A stretch of DNA of 64,000 nucleotides from JACVRW01 sp963734365 (GCA_963734365.1 CAVTGV010000005.1:162889-226888), one strand, 5' to 3'; shown: positions 1 to 7,907, counted from the stretch's first letter. Numbers and translations are program-made. Notes: generated by a model from the sequence alone, not told the origin.

Positions 1-1
1 G

Positions 2-94
2 CGCTCGCGCGCCAACTCGATCGAGGGCGGCACCACCGAGATCCTCAAGAACATCATCGCCGAGCGCGTGCTCGGTCTGCCGAAGCTGCGTTAG
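2..94 (+). CDS. acyl-CoA dehydrogenase, C-terminal end (cut by window edge)
   Basis: The reading frame is open at the left edge and stops at TAG 92-94. The visible 30 residues include SIEGGTTEILKNIIAERVLG, the typical last helix of the acyl-CoA dehydrogenase C-terminal domain, where the GGTTEI loop contacts FAD of the neighbouring subunit. The next gene, 13 bases downstream, is a shorter acyl-CoA dehydrogenase with a reduced middle domain. In actinobacteria such adjacent pairs often form alpha2-beta2 heterotetramers in steroid or branched acyl-CoA oxidation; that pairing is inferred here from gene order. The active-site region lies outside the window. Confidence 0.85.
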   Translation, partial: RSRANSIEGGTTEILKNIIAERVLGLPKLR

Positions 95-107
95 AGAGGC
101 CTTCGAG

Positions 108-1124
108 ATGAACTTCGACTTCAGCGACGACCAACAGGCCATCAAGCGCACGGCCAACGAGTTCCTCGCCGCGCGCTTCAAGCCCGAGCGCGTGCGTGAG
201 CTCGCGGAGGCCAAGAGCTACGACGAGGACGCCTGGAAGGAGATGGCGGAGCTCGGCTGGTCCGGCATCTTCATCGGCGAGGAGCACGGCGGCCAGGAGC
301 TCGGCACCGTCGAGCTGATCATCCTGATGGAGGAGCTCGGCTACGCCCTCGCTCCGGTGCCGTTCCTCTCGAGCGCCGCCGCCGGACTGGCGCTCCACTA
401 CGCCGGCTCGGACGAGCAGAAGGAGCGCTGGCTGCCCGGACTTGCCTCGGGTGAGCTCACAGGCACGGTCGGGCTCGCCCGCGAGGGAGAGGCCCGCCTC
501 GTCCCGGACGGAGACAGCGCCGACGTGATCGTGCTCGCCGGCCCCGACGGGGGTGTGGTCGTCGAGCGCTCTGCCGCGGACGTCGAGCCCTTCGAGAGCA
601 TGGACGCCACCCGTCGCTTCGCTCGCGTGCGCGCACAGGGCGGCGACCCGCTGCCCGGTGACCTGGGTCCGGCTCTCGACTGCATCGCCACGGCGGTGGC
701 GGCCGAGAACGTGGGGGTGGCTCAGCGGGCCATGGAGATGGCGGTGGCCTACGCGCGCGAGCGCAAGCAGTTCGACCGCCCGATCGGCGCCTACCAGGCG
801 GTTTCGCACCGTTGCGCACAGATGCTGCTCGAGGTGGAGGGATCGCGCTCGGGCGTGTACTACGCGGCCTGGTGCGCCGACTCCGAGCCGGAATCGCGCT
901 CGCTGGCCGCCTCATCGGCCAAGGCCTACGCGTCGGACGCCGGCTGGCGGGTGTGCTCCTCCTCACTCCAGGTGCACGGCGGCATCGGCTTCACGTGGGA
1001 GCACGACCTGCACTTCTTCCTCAAGCGCGCGAAGACCAACGCGCTGATGTTCGGCTCGGCGGCCGAGCATCGCGAGCGTGTGGCTCAGCGCTCCGGGCTC
1101 GAAGCTCCCGCGGCCGTCGCGTAG
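108..1124 (+). CDS. acyl-CoA dehydrogenase, short subunit type
   Basis: A 338-residue acyl-CoA dehydrogenase. The N-terminal helical domain (about 1-120, starting MNFDFSDDQQAIKR) is followed by a compressed middle region (about 121-190) that lacks the usual full beta-barrel signature, then the C-terminal helical domain with RKQFDRPIGAYQAVSHR and QVHGGIGFTWEHDLHFFLKR. Full enzymes are about 380 residues. It lies 13 bases after another acyl-CoA dehydrogenase, so the two are probably cotranscribed and may form a heteromer in which one subunit supplies most catalytic residues. ATG follows GAGAGGCC as a weak ribosome site. The family and its FAD-linked alpha,beta-dehydrogenation are secure; the substrate is not known. 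Confidence 0.9.
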   Translation: MNFDFSDDQQAIKRTANEFLAARFKPERVRELAEAKSYDEDAWKEMAELGWSGIFIGEEHGGQELGTVELIILMEELGYALAPVPFLSSAAAGLALHYAGSDEQKERWLPGLASGELTGTVGLAREGEARLVPDGDSADVIVLAGPDGGVVVERSAADVEPFESMDATRRFARVRAQGGDPLPGDLGPALDCIATAVAAENVGVAQRAMEMAVAYARERKQFDRPIGAYQAVSHRCAQMLLEVEGSRSGVYYAAWCADSEPESRSLAASSAKAYASDAGWRVCSSSLQVHGGIGFTWEHDLHFFLKRAKTNALMFGSAAEHRERVAQRSGLEAPAAVA

Positions 1125-1139
1125 GCCCCAGGCCGCCCG

Positions 1140-1607
1140 TCAGCGGGGCTTGGTCAGCGCCGCGGCAAGCGGGGCCAGCACCCCGAGCTTGTCCCGCGCC
1201 TGCACCGGCTGGGTCTGCACCTCGGGACGAGGCTCGGAGACCACGTGCTGGACGGGCACGGAGGTGAGCTTGCCCAAGCGCCGCGGCAGGTCGAGACCGA
1301 GCCAGCGCGACGAGCCGCTCGGGAGGGTGGACACCACGATCTCGTCGAACTTCATCGGGTCGAAGGCCTCCATCACCGCCACCACCGGGTCGCGGTCTCC
1401 CACGTGGCCGCTCACCTGCTCGAGGCCCGCGGCGCGCATCTTCTCGAGCGCCGCATCGAGCTGAGCCTTGCCCTCGGTCGCTCCCGCCGGCACGACGAGC
1501 ACGAAGCGGCAGGGGCCCTTCTCCGTTCGCTCGCGCAGGGCCGCCGTCAGCTCATCCGCCGTGGCCGTGACGTTGGCCACCACCAGCACGCTGAACTCCC
1601 AGGCCAT
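1140..1607 (-). CDS. UspA-fold small protein
   Basis: A 155-residue protein starting MAWEFSVLVVANVTATADEL. I chose the ATG at 1607 because GGCAGAGGAG lies six bases upstream; a TTG six codons earlier would place that site inside the gene. Alternating beta strands and helices, an initial hydrophobic strand (FSVLVVANVT), GDRDPVVAVMEAF and FDEIVVSTLPSGSSRWL resemble the universal stress protein fold, where the last motif corresponds to the nucleotide-binding G-S-S region. It is convergent with the acyl-CoA dehydrogenase at 108 and downstream of the calcium-repeat gene. Function is unknown beyond a possible stress or nucleotide-binding role. Confidence 0.7.
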   Translation of the reverse strand: MAWEFSVLVVANVTATADELTAALRERTEKGPCRFVLVVPAGATEGKAQLDAALEKMRAAGLEQVSGHVGDRDPVVAVMEAFDPMKFDEIVVSTLPSGSSRWLGLDLPRRLGKLTSVPVQHVVSEPRPEVQTQPVQARDKLGVLAPLAAALTKPR

Positions 1608-1653
1608 CGCAGTCTCCTCTGCCAAATGACGTCTGACACGAGAGTAGCGCGAC

Positions 1654-1677
1654 GGGCGGCCCGAAAACAGGCCGCCC
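1654..1677 (-). terminator. GC-rich hairpin after the calcium-repeat gene
   Basis: Perfect 8-bp inverted repeat GGGCGGCC (1654-1661) / GGCCGCCC (1670-1677) with an 8-base A-rich loop. It lies 37 bases beyond the stop of the 1714-3387 gene on its strand and just upstream of the UspA-like start. No U-tract follows, so it may be a weak or Rho-assisted terminator. Confidence 0.5.
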
Positions 1678-1713
1678 GCCGCGCTCTGACTGCTGGTGTC
1701 CGCTCTGCTCGGG

Positions 1714-3387
1714 TTAGAGCTTCAGGCGGAGCGGGTCGGTCGTGCGCCAGCCGTTGCCCTTCGAGTCACGGGCGTCGATCCGGAGCTTGACCTTCAGACC
1801 CTTGTTCGAGCCCTTGGCGAGCACGCGCATCCCGCGCTTGCCGACCTTGACTGCGATGGTCTTCGACTTCTTGGACTTGATCTTGAAGGACTTGGAGCCG
1901 AGGCTCTTGCCCTTGTAGACCAGCTTCACCTTGCCCTTGCAAGTGCCGCTGGAGAGACAGCGGAGCTTGAGCTCGGCGCGGTTGCCGGTCAGTGAGACGG
2001 ACTTGGCGCTGTGCTTGACGCGCAGGGAGCCACCGAGCACGATCTCGCAACCGCGCACGGTGTCCCGCTTGTCCACGAGCGCGAGGTCGAAGCCGGCGTC
2101 GCACTCCACGCGGTCGGCGGCGCGATCACGGGAGCGGATCACGTCGATGCCGTTGCCGCCGCTGATCCGGTCGCGGCCGTCGGTGCCCTTGATGCGGTCG
2201 TTGCCGTCACCGCCGTTCAGGGTCGCCTTGATCAGCCGGGCCAGGCCCTTGCGGCCGATGAGCGTGTCGTTGCCGCCGTTGGCGTTCAGCACGAGCTTCT
2301 CCGACGTGCCGATGTCGAGGTTGAACGGGCCCGGAGGTGTCGGCCCGACCCGGTCGAACTGCACGCGGCCGCGGTCTGCCGACGGCTTGACCACGAAGTC
2401 CTCGTCGACGTTGCCGCCGTTGACCTCGATCGTGTCGGTGCCGGCCTCGCCGTCCATGGTGTCGTCGCCGTCACCGGGGTTCCAGACCAGGGTGTCGTCG
2501 CCGTCGCCGCCGGCCACCACGTCGTCGTCACCCGAAGGGCTGCGCTGGGAGACGAGCCGGTCGTTGCCGGGGCCCCCACGCAGCACGTCGGGAGCGTCGC
2601 CGGTCTGGATGATGTCGTTGCCTTCACCGCCGTCGGCGTCGATCACGAACGGGTTGAGGCCCGCGGCCCCGCCGTTCTTGTTCAGTGTGTCGTCACCACC
2701 GTTGCCGTTGAAGTCGAGCTTCTCGGAGGTGCCGATGTCGAGGTTGAAGGGACCGGGCGTGGGTGACGGGCCGAGGCGGTCGAACTGCACGCGGCCGGCG
2801 GTCGCCGAGGGCTTGACCTCGAACTCCTCGCCGCCGCCGCCACCGTTGACCTCGATCGTGTCGAAGCCGGCCTCGCCGTCCATCGTGTCGTCGCCGTCAC
2901 CCGGGTTCCACACGAGGGTGTCGTCGCCGACGCCGCCGAGCATCTGGTCACGCGTGCCGCCGGCGTTGCGCTGGCCGATCACGCGGTCGTTGCCCGTGCT
3001 GCCGTTGAGGAGATCCGGGAACTCGCTTCCGGCGATCGTGTCGTTGCCGTCGCCACCGTTCACGATCACGCTGTTGAGACCGGTGAACGCGGCGGTGGTC
3101 ACGCCGTTCAGGTTGATGTTGTTCGCTCCCGGGCCGCCGCGGACGCCGATCGAGGCGATCGCCGAGCAGGCCGTGGCCGTACCGCCCGGATCGGCGCCGT
3201 TGACCTGCACGTTCCCGCCCGTGCAGACGATCGTGATGGGGTCACTCCCGTCGCTCGTCACGTTCAGGACGCCGCCGGCGCCGACGTTCGAGGTCACGGT
3301 GGCACTAGCCACCCCGGGGAGGGCCAACAGGCCCATGGCCGCCATCGCCGAGAAACCGGCGAGGCGGGTGCGCTTCCTTCGAGACAT
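1714..3387 (-). CDS. secreted calcium-binding repeat (RTX-type) protein
   Basis: A 557-residue secreted protein. Residues 1-29 form a signal peptide (basic start, hydrophobic core ending GVASA). Residues about 90-420 carry many glycine/aspartate nonapeptides of the hemolysin-type calcium-binding class (GGDGNDTI, GGPGNDRL, GGVGDDTLVW), which form calcium-bound beta-rolls outside the cell. A 142-residue unit containing WNPGDGDDTMDGEAG and LDIGTSEKL occurs twice. The last about 110 residues are lysine-rich beta strands (KLVYKGKSLGSKSFKIKSKK), perhaps a wall-binding domain. AAGGAG precedes the ATG at good spacing. A CRP-type operator lies 75-90 bases upstream. No protease or lipase domain and no type I secretion genes are seen, so a structural or adhesive role is inferred. 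Confidence 0.85.
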   Translation of the reverse strand: MSRRKRTRLAGFSAMAAMGLLALPGVASATVTSNVGAGGVLNVTSDGSDPITIVCTGGNVQVNGADPGGTATACSAIASIGVRGGPGANNINLNGVTTAAFTGLNSVIVNGGDGNDTIAGSEFPDLLNGSTGNDRVIGQRNAGGTRDQMLGGVGDDTLVWNPGDGDDTMDGEAGFDTIEVNGGGGGEEFEVKPSATAGRVQFDRLGPSPTPGPFNLDIGTSEKLDFNGNGGDDTLNKNGGAAGLNPFVIDADGGEGNDIIQTGDAPDVLRGGPGNDRLVSQRSPSGDDDVVAGGDGDDTLVWNPGDGDDTMDGEAGTDTIEVNGGNVDEDFVVKPSADRGRVQFDRVGPTPPGPFNLDIGTSEKLVLNANGGNDTLIGRKGLARLIKATLNGGDGNDRIKGTDGRDRISGGNGIDVIRSRDRAADRVECDAGFDLALVDKRDTVRGCEIVLGGSLRVKHSAKSVSLTGNRAELKLRCLSSGTCKGKVKLVYKGKSLGSKSFKIKSKKSKTIAVKVGKRGMRVLAKGSNKGLKVKLRIDARDSKGNGWRTTDPLRLKL

Positions 3388-3461
3388 CTGAAGCTCCTTC
3401 GCAATCGGATTGGGGGGTTCCGATGGTCAGGAGCGGCGATATCCGCCTGCTATTCCCTGAC

Positions 3462-3477
3462 TGTGATGCCTGTCACA
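3462..3477. promoter_or_regulatory. CRP/FNR-family operator upstream of the calcium-repeat gene
   Basis: TGTGATGCCTGTCACA is a perfect match to the CRP-family consensus TGTGA-N6-TCACA. On the minus strand a GATATC (3438-3443) could be a -10 box, which would put the operator centre near -38 to -41 of the calcium-repeat gene, where class II activators bind. The start codon is at 3387. The match is seen; regulation by a CRP/GlxR homologue is inferred. Confidence 0.6.
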
Positions 3478-3538
3478 GCCGGGGGCGTGGGTCGAGCCTT
3501 CGTTATCCGGCGAGCGGGCGGTGCCCGCGAGCCTTCGT

Positions 3539-3808
3539 TTACTCCGGCCCGCGATAGCTCGGCAGACCCTCTTCGTGCTCCTGGATCGGCCCGCGCCGCT
3601 CCGAGCCGAGGGCGATCGCGTCCAGCCGGGCGATCTCGCGCTCGCCCTCGATCCGCGCCGGATGATCCGATGCCAAGCCGCCGATCAGCGTCTGGATGCG
3701 GTTGCGCAGCTGAAGCGCGAAGTGCGGCGTGGACGCGCCCATGAGCTGGCGCACGTCCTCCACGGTGGGCTCGCGCGTGAAGCGGTCGGGACGCTCGTAC
3801 TCCGACAT
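3539..3808 (-). CDS. small hypothetical protein (89 aa)
   Basis: An 89-residue soluble, charged protein starting MSEYERPDRFTREPTVEDVRQLMGASTPHF. The middle (about 25-70) is predicted helical, with QLRNRIQTLI and EGEREIARLDAIAL. There is no signal peptide, membrane segment or cysteine pair. Codon use matches neighbouring genes, which supports a real gene. It lies 25 bases upstream of the lipoprotein gene's 3' end on the same strand, preceding the calcium-repeat gene. I do not recognise the family. Confidence 0.6.
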   Translation of the reverse strand: MSEYERPDRFTREPTVEDVRQLMGASTPHFALQLRNRIQTLIGGLASDHPARIEGEREIARLDAIALGSERRGPIQEHEEGLPSYRGPE

Positions 3809-3833
3809 CGAAGCGAATCCTAGATGGCCGCCA

Positions 3834-5024
3834 TCACGGCGAGGTGGGCTGCACCGGAATCAGCTCCATGACCTGGTCGATCTGCGCCTGCTGGTCGACC
3901 GACACCGCCGTGTCGTCGCCGAGGATCCACGCCCGGTTGTAGACCGCCTGGCCCGGGTCGTCCTCGTAGCCGGGCTGGACGCTCAGGAGGTACTCCTCGA
4001 GCGGCTGCGGCAGCTTGGCCGCGTCGTCGGTGAGGAGGAGCGGCGCGAACAGGCCACGGGTGGCCAGCGGAGCCGCGGCTGCCGCGTCGAGGGGACGCGA
4101 GAGGTTGGCGACGGCGAAGTTGTAGCCCGGCACCACCACTCCCCAGCCGAAGTCGCCCTTCTCGTAGCGCGCGAAGGCGATCGCGTTCTCCACCGGAGTG
4201 TCGGCCTCGATGCGCTCGACGGAGCGAGCGAGCTTCCTGTCCTTGTCGAGCTGGTCCGCGACCTTCTTCGAGATGATCCGCTCGGGACCGAGGATGAACA
4301 CGTTCGGGCGCTCGTGCTCGCGGATCGCCTTGAGGATGGGCGCCGGGATCGAGTTGCGCTTGACCGGCAGCACGGAATCGCCCGAGCGGGCGGCCCAGGA
4401 CGCCGCGGGCATGGCCCATTCGGCGCTGTCGCCGGAGTAGAGCACGATGTCGTTGGACGGCTCGCCGCGCGCGGCAGAGAAGAAGCGGTCGATGGAGGCG
4501 GCGCGGGCAAACGGGTCCTTGCCCTCGACCACGGCGGTCTTGAAGCCCTCGGGCCGGGCCACATCGCGACCCATTCGGATCACCTGGGCATCCTCGGAGA
4601 GATCGGAGCCCTTCGGGTCGAGCCGTTCGAGGGTGTCGCCGGTGACGGCCGGCAGCTCGTCGCCGTCGGTGAGCAGAAGTGGGGCGGCGATCGGAGGCCC
4701 GGCCAGCACCGAGGCGGCTATGCCGGTGACCCAGTCGTCCTGATCGACGAGCACCACGGCGGTCGGCCGGTCGGCGTCGCCGGTGGCCGGGAAGAGCGCG
4801 TCAGCCACGCCGGCGGCGTCGGCCACCGCATCGCTGCCGCCCACCCGGACGGTGTTGCGAGTGGCGCTGGACGGGAACCCGAGCTTCTGGGCGGCCTGGT
4901 CGTCGTCGGGCTGCACCCCGAGCTGGGGTGGGCTCTTCTCGTCCTCGTCGCCGAGGCTGCACCCGCCCAGGGCCAGGGCGAGGAGCAGGAGTGACGCGCC
5001 AAAGCGGACCAATACCGGGCGCAC
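3834..5024 (-). CDS. lipoprotein with cell-wall-binding type 2 repeats
   Basis: A 396-residue lipoprotein from a GTG start at 5024. I prefer this start because RPVLVRFGASLLLLALALGGC then forms a proper signal with lipobox ALGGC; the longer frame adds about 26 residues unlike a signal. After an acidic linker (DEDEKSPP) come segments typical of cell wall binding repeat 2 domains: RVGGSDAVADAAGVADALFP, DRPTAVVLVDQDDWVTGIAA, and NDIVLYSGDSAEWAMPAASW with PNVFILGPERIISKKVADQL. In that family alpha/beta units recognise wall polymers. It is likely anchored to the outer face of the membrane. Confidence in the family is good; the ligand is unknown. Confidence 0.75.
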   Translation of the reverse strand: MRPVLVRFGASLLLLALALGGCSLGDEDEKSPPQLGVQPDDDQAAQKLGFPSSATRNTVRVGGSDAVADAAGVADALFPATGDADRPTAVVLVDQDDWVTGIAASVLAGPPIAAPLLLTDGDELPAVTGDTLERLDPKGSDLSEDAQVIRMGRDVARPEGFKTAVVEGKDPFARAASIDRFFSAARGEPSNDIVLYSGDSAEWAMPAASWAARSGDSVLPVKRNSIPAPILKAIREHERPNVFILGPERIISKKVADQLDKDRKLARSVERIEADTPVENAIAFARYEKGDFGWGVVVPGYNFAVANLSRPLDAAAAAPLATRGLFAPLLLTDDAAKLPQPLEEYLLSVQPGYEDDPGQAVYNRAWILGDDTAVSVDQQAQIDQVMELIPVQPTSP

Positions 5025-5108
5025 GATAGCCGCGCGTGAGGCGTAAACCAGTCGTGCGCACCCGGCCGAGCCGGGTGCTTCGCCACAAACCCGCCGGCAC
5101 ATGTACGA

Positions 5109-5124
5109 TTGACTAGTCAGTCAA
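5109..5124. promoter_or_regulatory. TetR-type operator before acyl-CoA dehydrogenase
   Basis: TTGACTAGTCAGTCAA: arms TTGACT and AGTCAA are exact inverted repeats around four bases, and contain the fully symmetric TGACTAGTCA. It lies 25 bases upstream of the GTG at 5149, with ribosome site TGGAGG between. The shape fits TetR-family operators controlling acyl-CoA metabolism genes. The regulator itself is not identified. Confidence 0.5.
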
Positions 5125-5148
5125 CGCGACTGTGGAGGCACCGACACC

Positions 5149-6423
5149 GTGGATTTCAGGCTCAACGAAGATCAACTCGAGTTCCAGCGCACCTGTCGGC
5201 GGTTCGCCGCCGAGGTGATGCGACCGGTGGCCGCCGAGTACGACCGCACCGAGGGCGTGCCCTGGGAGGTCATAAAGCAGGCTCGGGAATGGGGCCTCCA
5301 CGGCATGGACCAGATCACCAAGGTGGGCTCGGATCCCGACGGCATCCTGGCCTGCATCTACGCCGAGGAGCTGCACTGGGGCTGCGCGGGCATCGCGCTC
5401 GCGATCTCGGGCGGCTCGCTGGCCGCGGCTGGGATCGCCAGCTCGGGAACGCCCGAGCAGATCGGCCGTTGGGTGCCGGAGTGCTTCGGCGAGGGTGACG
5501 AGGTCAAGCTGGGCGCCTACGCCGTCACCGAGCCCCAGGCGGGCTCGGATGTGCGCTCACTGCGCACAACCGCGGTACAGGACGGCGACGAATGGGTCCT
5601 CAACGGCACCAAGGTGTTCATCACCAACGGCGGCATCGCCGACGTGACCGTGGTCGTGGCCACCATCGACAAGGATCTCGGCCATCGCGGCCAGGCCTCG
5701 TTCGTGGTCCCCAAGGGCACGCCCGGCTTCTCGATGGGCAAGAAGGAGTCCAAGCTCGGCATTCGCGCGTCACAGACGTCCGAGCTCATCCTCGAGGACT
5801 GCCGCGTGCCGATGGAGAACCTGCTCGGCGGCTACGAGAAGCTTCAGGCCAAGCTCGAGCGCGCCCGCTCGGGCCAGTCCACCGGGCGCTCCTCGGGCGC
5901 ACTCGCCACCTTCGAGCTCACCCGGCCGTTTGTGGGCGCCTCCGCGCTCGGCATCGGCCAGGCCGCCTACGAATGGACCCTCGAGTACCTCGAGGACAAG
6001 GAGGAGAACGGCGTGCCGCTGCTCGAGCAGCAGCGCATCCAGCAGACCATGGCCGACGTGGCGACCGAGATCGAGGCATCGCGCCTGCTCGTGTGGCGCG
6101 CCGCCTGGATGGGCCGCAACGGCGTGCCGATGACCGCCGGACAGGGCTCGATGTCGAAGCTCAAGGCCGGCGACACGGCGATGTGGGCCACCACCACCCT
6201 GATGGACCTGGTGGGCCCCTTCGCCCAAACCACGGACTGCCCGCTCGAGAAGTGGTTCCGGGACGCCAAGATCTACCAGATCTTCGAGGGCACGGCCCAG
6301 GTCCAGCGGCTGGTGGTCTCACGCATGCAGAGGGCCGACTACCAGCGCAAGCTGATCGAGGCCCAGGCCGTGCTGGAGCAGGCGCCGGGCAACGCCACCG
6401 GCGACGTGATCACCGCCGCCTAG
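5149..6423 (+). CDS. acyl-CoA dehydrogenase
   Basis: A full-length 424-residue FAD-dependent acyl-CoA dehydrogenase. The GTG start follows TGGAGG. The N-terminal helical domain begins VDFRLNEDQLEFQRTCRRF (about 1-125); the beta domain (about 126-235) has YAVTEPQAGSDVRSLRTTA and FITNGGIADVTVVVA; the C-terminal domain holds AKIYQIFEGTAQVQRLVVSR, where the glutamate of FEGT is the family's general base. An insertion around EKLQAKLERARSGQSTGRS precedes the last domain and is shared by the paralogue at 11301. Unlike that paralogue, the usual GGNGY loop is replaced by DLVGPFAQTTDCPLEKW, so the substrate pocket may differ. It oxidises acyl-CoA to enoyl-CoA; substrate unknown. Confidence 0.93.
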   Translation: MDFRLNEDQLEFQRTCRRFAAEVMRPVAAEYDRTEGVPWEVIKQAREWGLHGMDQITKVGSDPDGILACIYAEELHWGCAGIALAISGGSLAAAGIASSGTPEQIGRWVPECFGEGDEVKLGAYAVTEPQAGSDVRSLRTTAVQDGDEWVLNGTKVFITNGGIADVTVVVATIDKDLGHRGQASFVVPKGTPGFSMGKKESKLGIRASQTSELILEDCRVPMENLLGGYEKLQAKLERARSGQSTGRSSGALATFELTRPFVGASALGIGQAAYEWTLEYLEDKEENGVPLLEQQRIQQTMADVATEIEASRLLVWRAAWMGRNGVPMTAGQGSMSKLKAGDTAMWATTTLMDLVGPFAQTTDCPLEKWFRDAKIYQIFEGTAQVQRLVVSRMQRADYQRKLIEAQAVLEQAPGNATGDVITAA

Positions 6424-6810
6424 CTAGGACCAGAACTCGTCGCTGTAGGCCGGGAGCGCCTCGACCATCCAGAGTCGGCTTACCCGGCCGTCGTCGACGT
6501 CGGCAAGGAAGGCCGCGAAGTTGTGGAGTCGCCTGCCCTCGCGCTCGGCCTGGATCTCGACCATGGTCATCACCCTGTGCTGGTCCACGGCCAGCGTCTG
6601 CGTCACGCGTGCGCTCCCGCCGGCCGCCCGCAGATCCGGGAGACGGCGCATGTACTCATCGGCGCCGCGGACCTCGTCCACGCCCGACTCTGCGTTCGTC
6701 ACGTAGGCCGTGAGGTCGTCGGCCAGCAGGCTTCGCACCGCCTGGAAATCCCCGTCCGCGTAGGCCCGAAACAGACGCCGGGCGATGTCCAGAGCGCTCG
6801 TCTCGTTCAT
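6424..6810 (-). CDS. SnoaL/NTF2-like small protein
   Basis: A 128-residue protein whose start LDIARRLFRAYADGDFQAVRSLLADDLTAYV is the classic opening of SnoaL-like NTF2-fold proteins: two helices followed by a cone-shaped beta sheet. It ends with LWMVEALPAYSDEFW. These proteins act as small-ligand cyclases, isomerases or hydrolases, or simply bind ligands; no catalytic residues can be assigned. It is convergent with the acyl-CoA dehydrogenase, its stop directly abutting that gene's stop. Confidence 0.75.
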   Translation of the reverse strand: MNETSALDIARRLFRAYADGDFQAVRSLLADDLTAYVTNAESGVDEVRGADEYMRRLPDLRAAGGSARVTQTLAVDQHRVMTMVEIQAEREGRRLHNFAAFLADVDDGRVSRLWMVEALPAYSDEFWS

Positions 6811-6844
6811 TCGACCCTCGAAGCAAACCTACAGGCGAACGCTG

Positions 6845-6861
6845 GAGCGCTACCAGCGCTC
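6845..6861. repeat. short perfect inverted repeat in divergent gap
   Basis: GAGCGCT (6845-6851) and AGCGCTC (6855-6861) flank ACC. It lies in the 105-base gap between the divergent SnoaL-like and lipoprotein genes, so it could be an operator or part of a 5' leader hairpin. Its role is not determined. Confidence 0.35.
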
Positions 6862-6915
6862 ACCCTGAGCGCCAACTGAGGCGGCAGGATCCGCACCGGG
6901 CGTACTCTCTTTCCA

Positions 6916-7419
6916 GTGCGTCCGGCGCGCGTCATCGTGGTGCTCGGCATCCTGCTCACGCTGGTGGGCTGCGATTCCGATTCCGATTCCGAGCCGAGCT
7001 CCGACAGCCCCGGCGGCGAGCAGACCGCTCCACGGGCGGAGCACCAGGACGGAGAGGGCCTGCGCTCGCCCGAGGGCGCGTTGATTCGGCACTGGCTGGC
7101 GGCTCTCGAGCGCGACGACTACGCCCGGGCCGCGAGGTCGTTCGCCCCGGGGGCGCTGGTCGACCAGGGCGTCCCCTACCGGCTCACCTCGCCCGCCGCG
7201 GCTCGGCGCTTCAACGCGGCGCTGCCGTGCCGTGCGGATCTCGTCCGCCTCAAGGACGAGGGCAGGAGGTCACTCGCCTCGTTCCGCATCCGGAGGGGGC
7301 CCGGCGGACCCTGCCACGGGATTGTGCGGGTGCGCTTGCGCTTCCGCGATGAGCACTTCACGGAATTCGTGCAGCTGCCCGGCGACGACGAGCAGGACCG
7401 CTCGGGCGAGCCGATCTAG
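6916..7419 (+). CDS. small lipoprotein, NTF2-like extracellular domain
   Basis: A 167-residue lipoprotein from GTG 6916. The signal MRPARVIVVLGILLTLVGC ends at a lipobox cysteine and is followed by an acidic serine/aspartate linker (DSDSDSEPSSDS). Residues about 55-155 (ALIRHWLAALERDDYARAARSFAPGALVDQG) resemble the extracellular NTF2-like domains found on many actinobacterial lipoproteins. Two cysteines (in ALPCRADL and GGPCHGIV) may form a disulfide outside the cell. Function is unknown. The stop overlaps the stop of the convergent thioesterase by four bases. Confidence 0.7.
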   Translation: MRPARVIVVLGILLTLVGCDSDSDSEPSSDSPGGEQTAPRAEHQDGEGLRSPEGALIRHWLAALERDDYARAARSFAPGALVDQGVPYRLTSPAAARRFNAALPCRADLVRLKDEGRRSLASFRIRRGPGGPCHGIVRVRLRFRDEHFTEFVQLPGDDEQDRSGEPI

Positions 7420-7907
7420 CCGCGCTCCCGGTGCTCCTCCATGTGGCGCCGCTCCTCAAGCCGGTTGTCGCGCCGCAGCTGCGCCTCGCGCGCACGCCGT
7501 AGCTCGTCGGCCGTTTCGGGAGCCAGGGGCGGAATCTCCGCCGGCTGGCCCTCATCGTCCAGTGCGACCATGGTCAGGTACGCGGTGGAGGTGTGGGTGA
7601 CCTCGCGGGTGCGCACGTTCTCGGACTCCACGCGCACGCCCACCTCCATCGACGTTCGCCACGCGGCGTTGACCGTGGCCCGTACGGTCACGAGCGCCCC
7701 CACGAAGACGGGGTGGCGAAACGTCATCCGGTCCATACCGGCGGTGACCACGCGCAGGCCGCAGTGGCGCACCGCGGCGATTCCCGCCACCTCGTCGCAC
7801 ATGTGCAGGATCACGCCGCCGTGGACGTTGCCGGCGATGTTGGCCTGGCCCACCCCCATCCAGCGGCTGAGGACCGAGCTCGAGTCGGAGGGTGGCTTGG
7901 GGGTCAT
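7416..7907 (-). CDS. acyl-CoA thioesterase, hotdog fold
   Basis: A 163-residue single-hotdog protein. IAGNVHGGVILHMCDEVAGIAA is the signature helix of YciA/ACOT-type acyl-CoA thioesterases, in which the aspartate (here in CDEVA) activates water; TFRHPVFVGALVTVRATVN and VRTREVTHTSTAYLTMVALD supply the remaining strands. The last 30 residues are a charged helical tail (RRAREAQLRRDNRLEERRHMEEH). It hydrolyses acyl-CoA to free acid and CoA in the cytosol and fits the acyl-CoA dehydrogenase neighbourhood. Substrate chain length cannot be read from the sequence. Confidence 0.85.
   Translation of the reverse strand: MTPKPPSDSSSVLSRWMGVGQANIAGNVHGGVILHMCDEVAGIAAVRHCGLRVVTAGMDRMTFRHPVFVGALVTVRATVNAAWRTSMEVGVRVESENVRTREVTHTSTAYLTMVALDDEGQPAEIPPLAPETADELRRAREAQLRRDNRLEERRHMEEHRERG

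Noticed and set aside
2150..3100. CRISPR-like or tandem repeat array
   Set aside because: The repeats are in-frame calcium-binding codons of a secreted protein, with no uniform spacers.
3490..3545. Direct repeat GAGCCTTCGTT (two copies about 38 bases apart) as an insertion footprint
   Set aside because: Only 11 bases, no element between them, and part of one copy lies in the 3' end of a coding region; likely chance.
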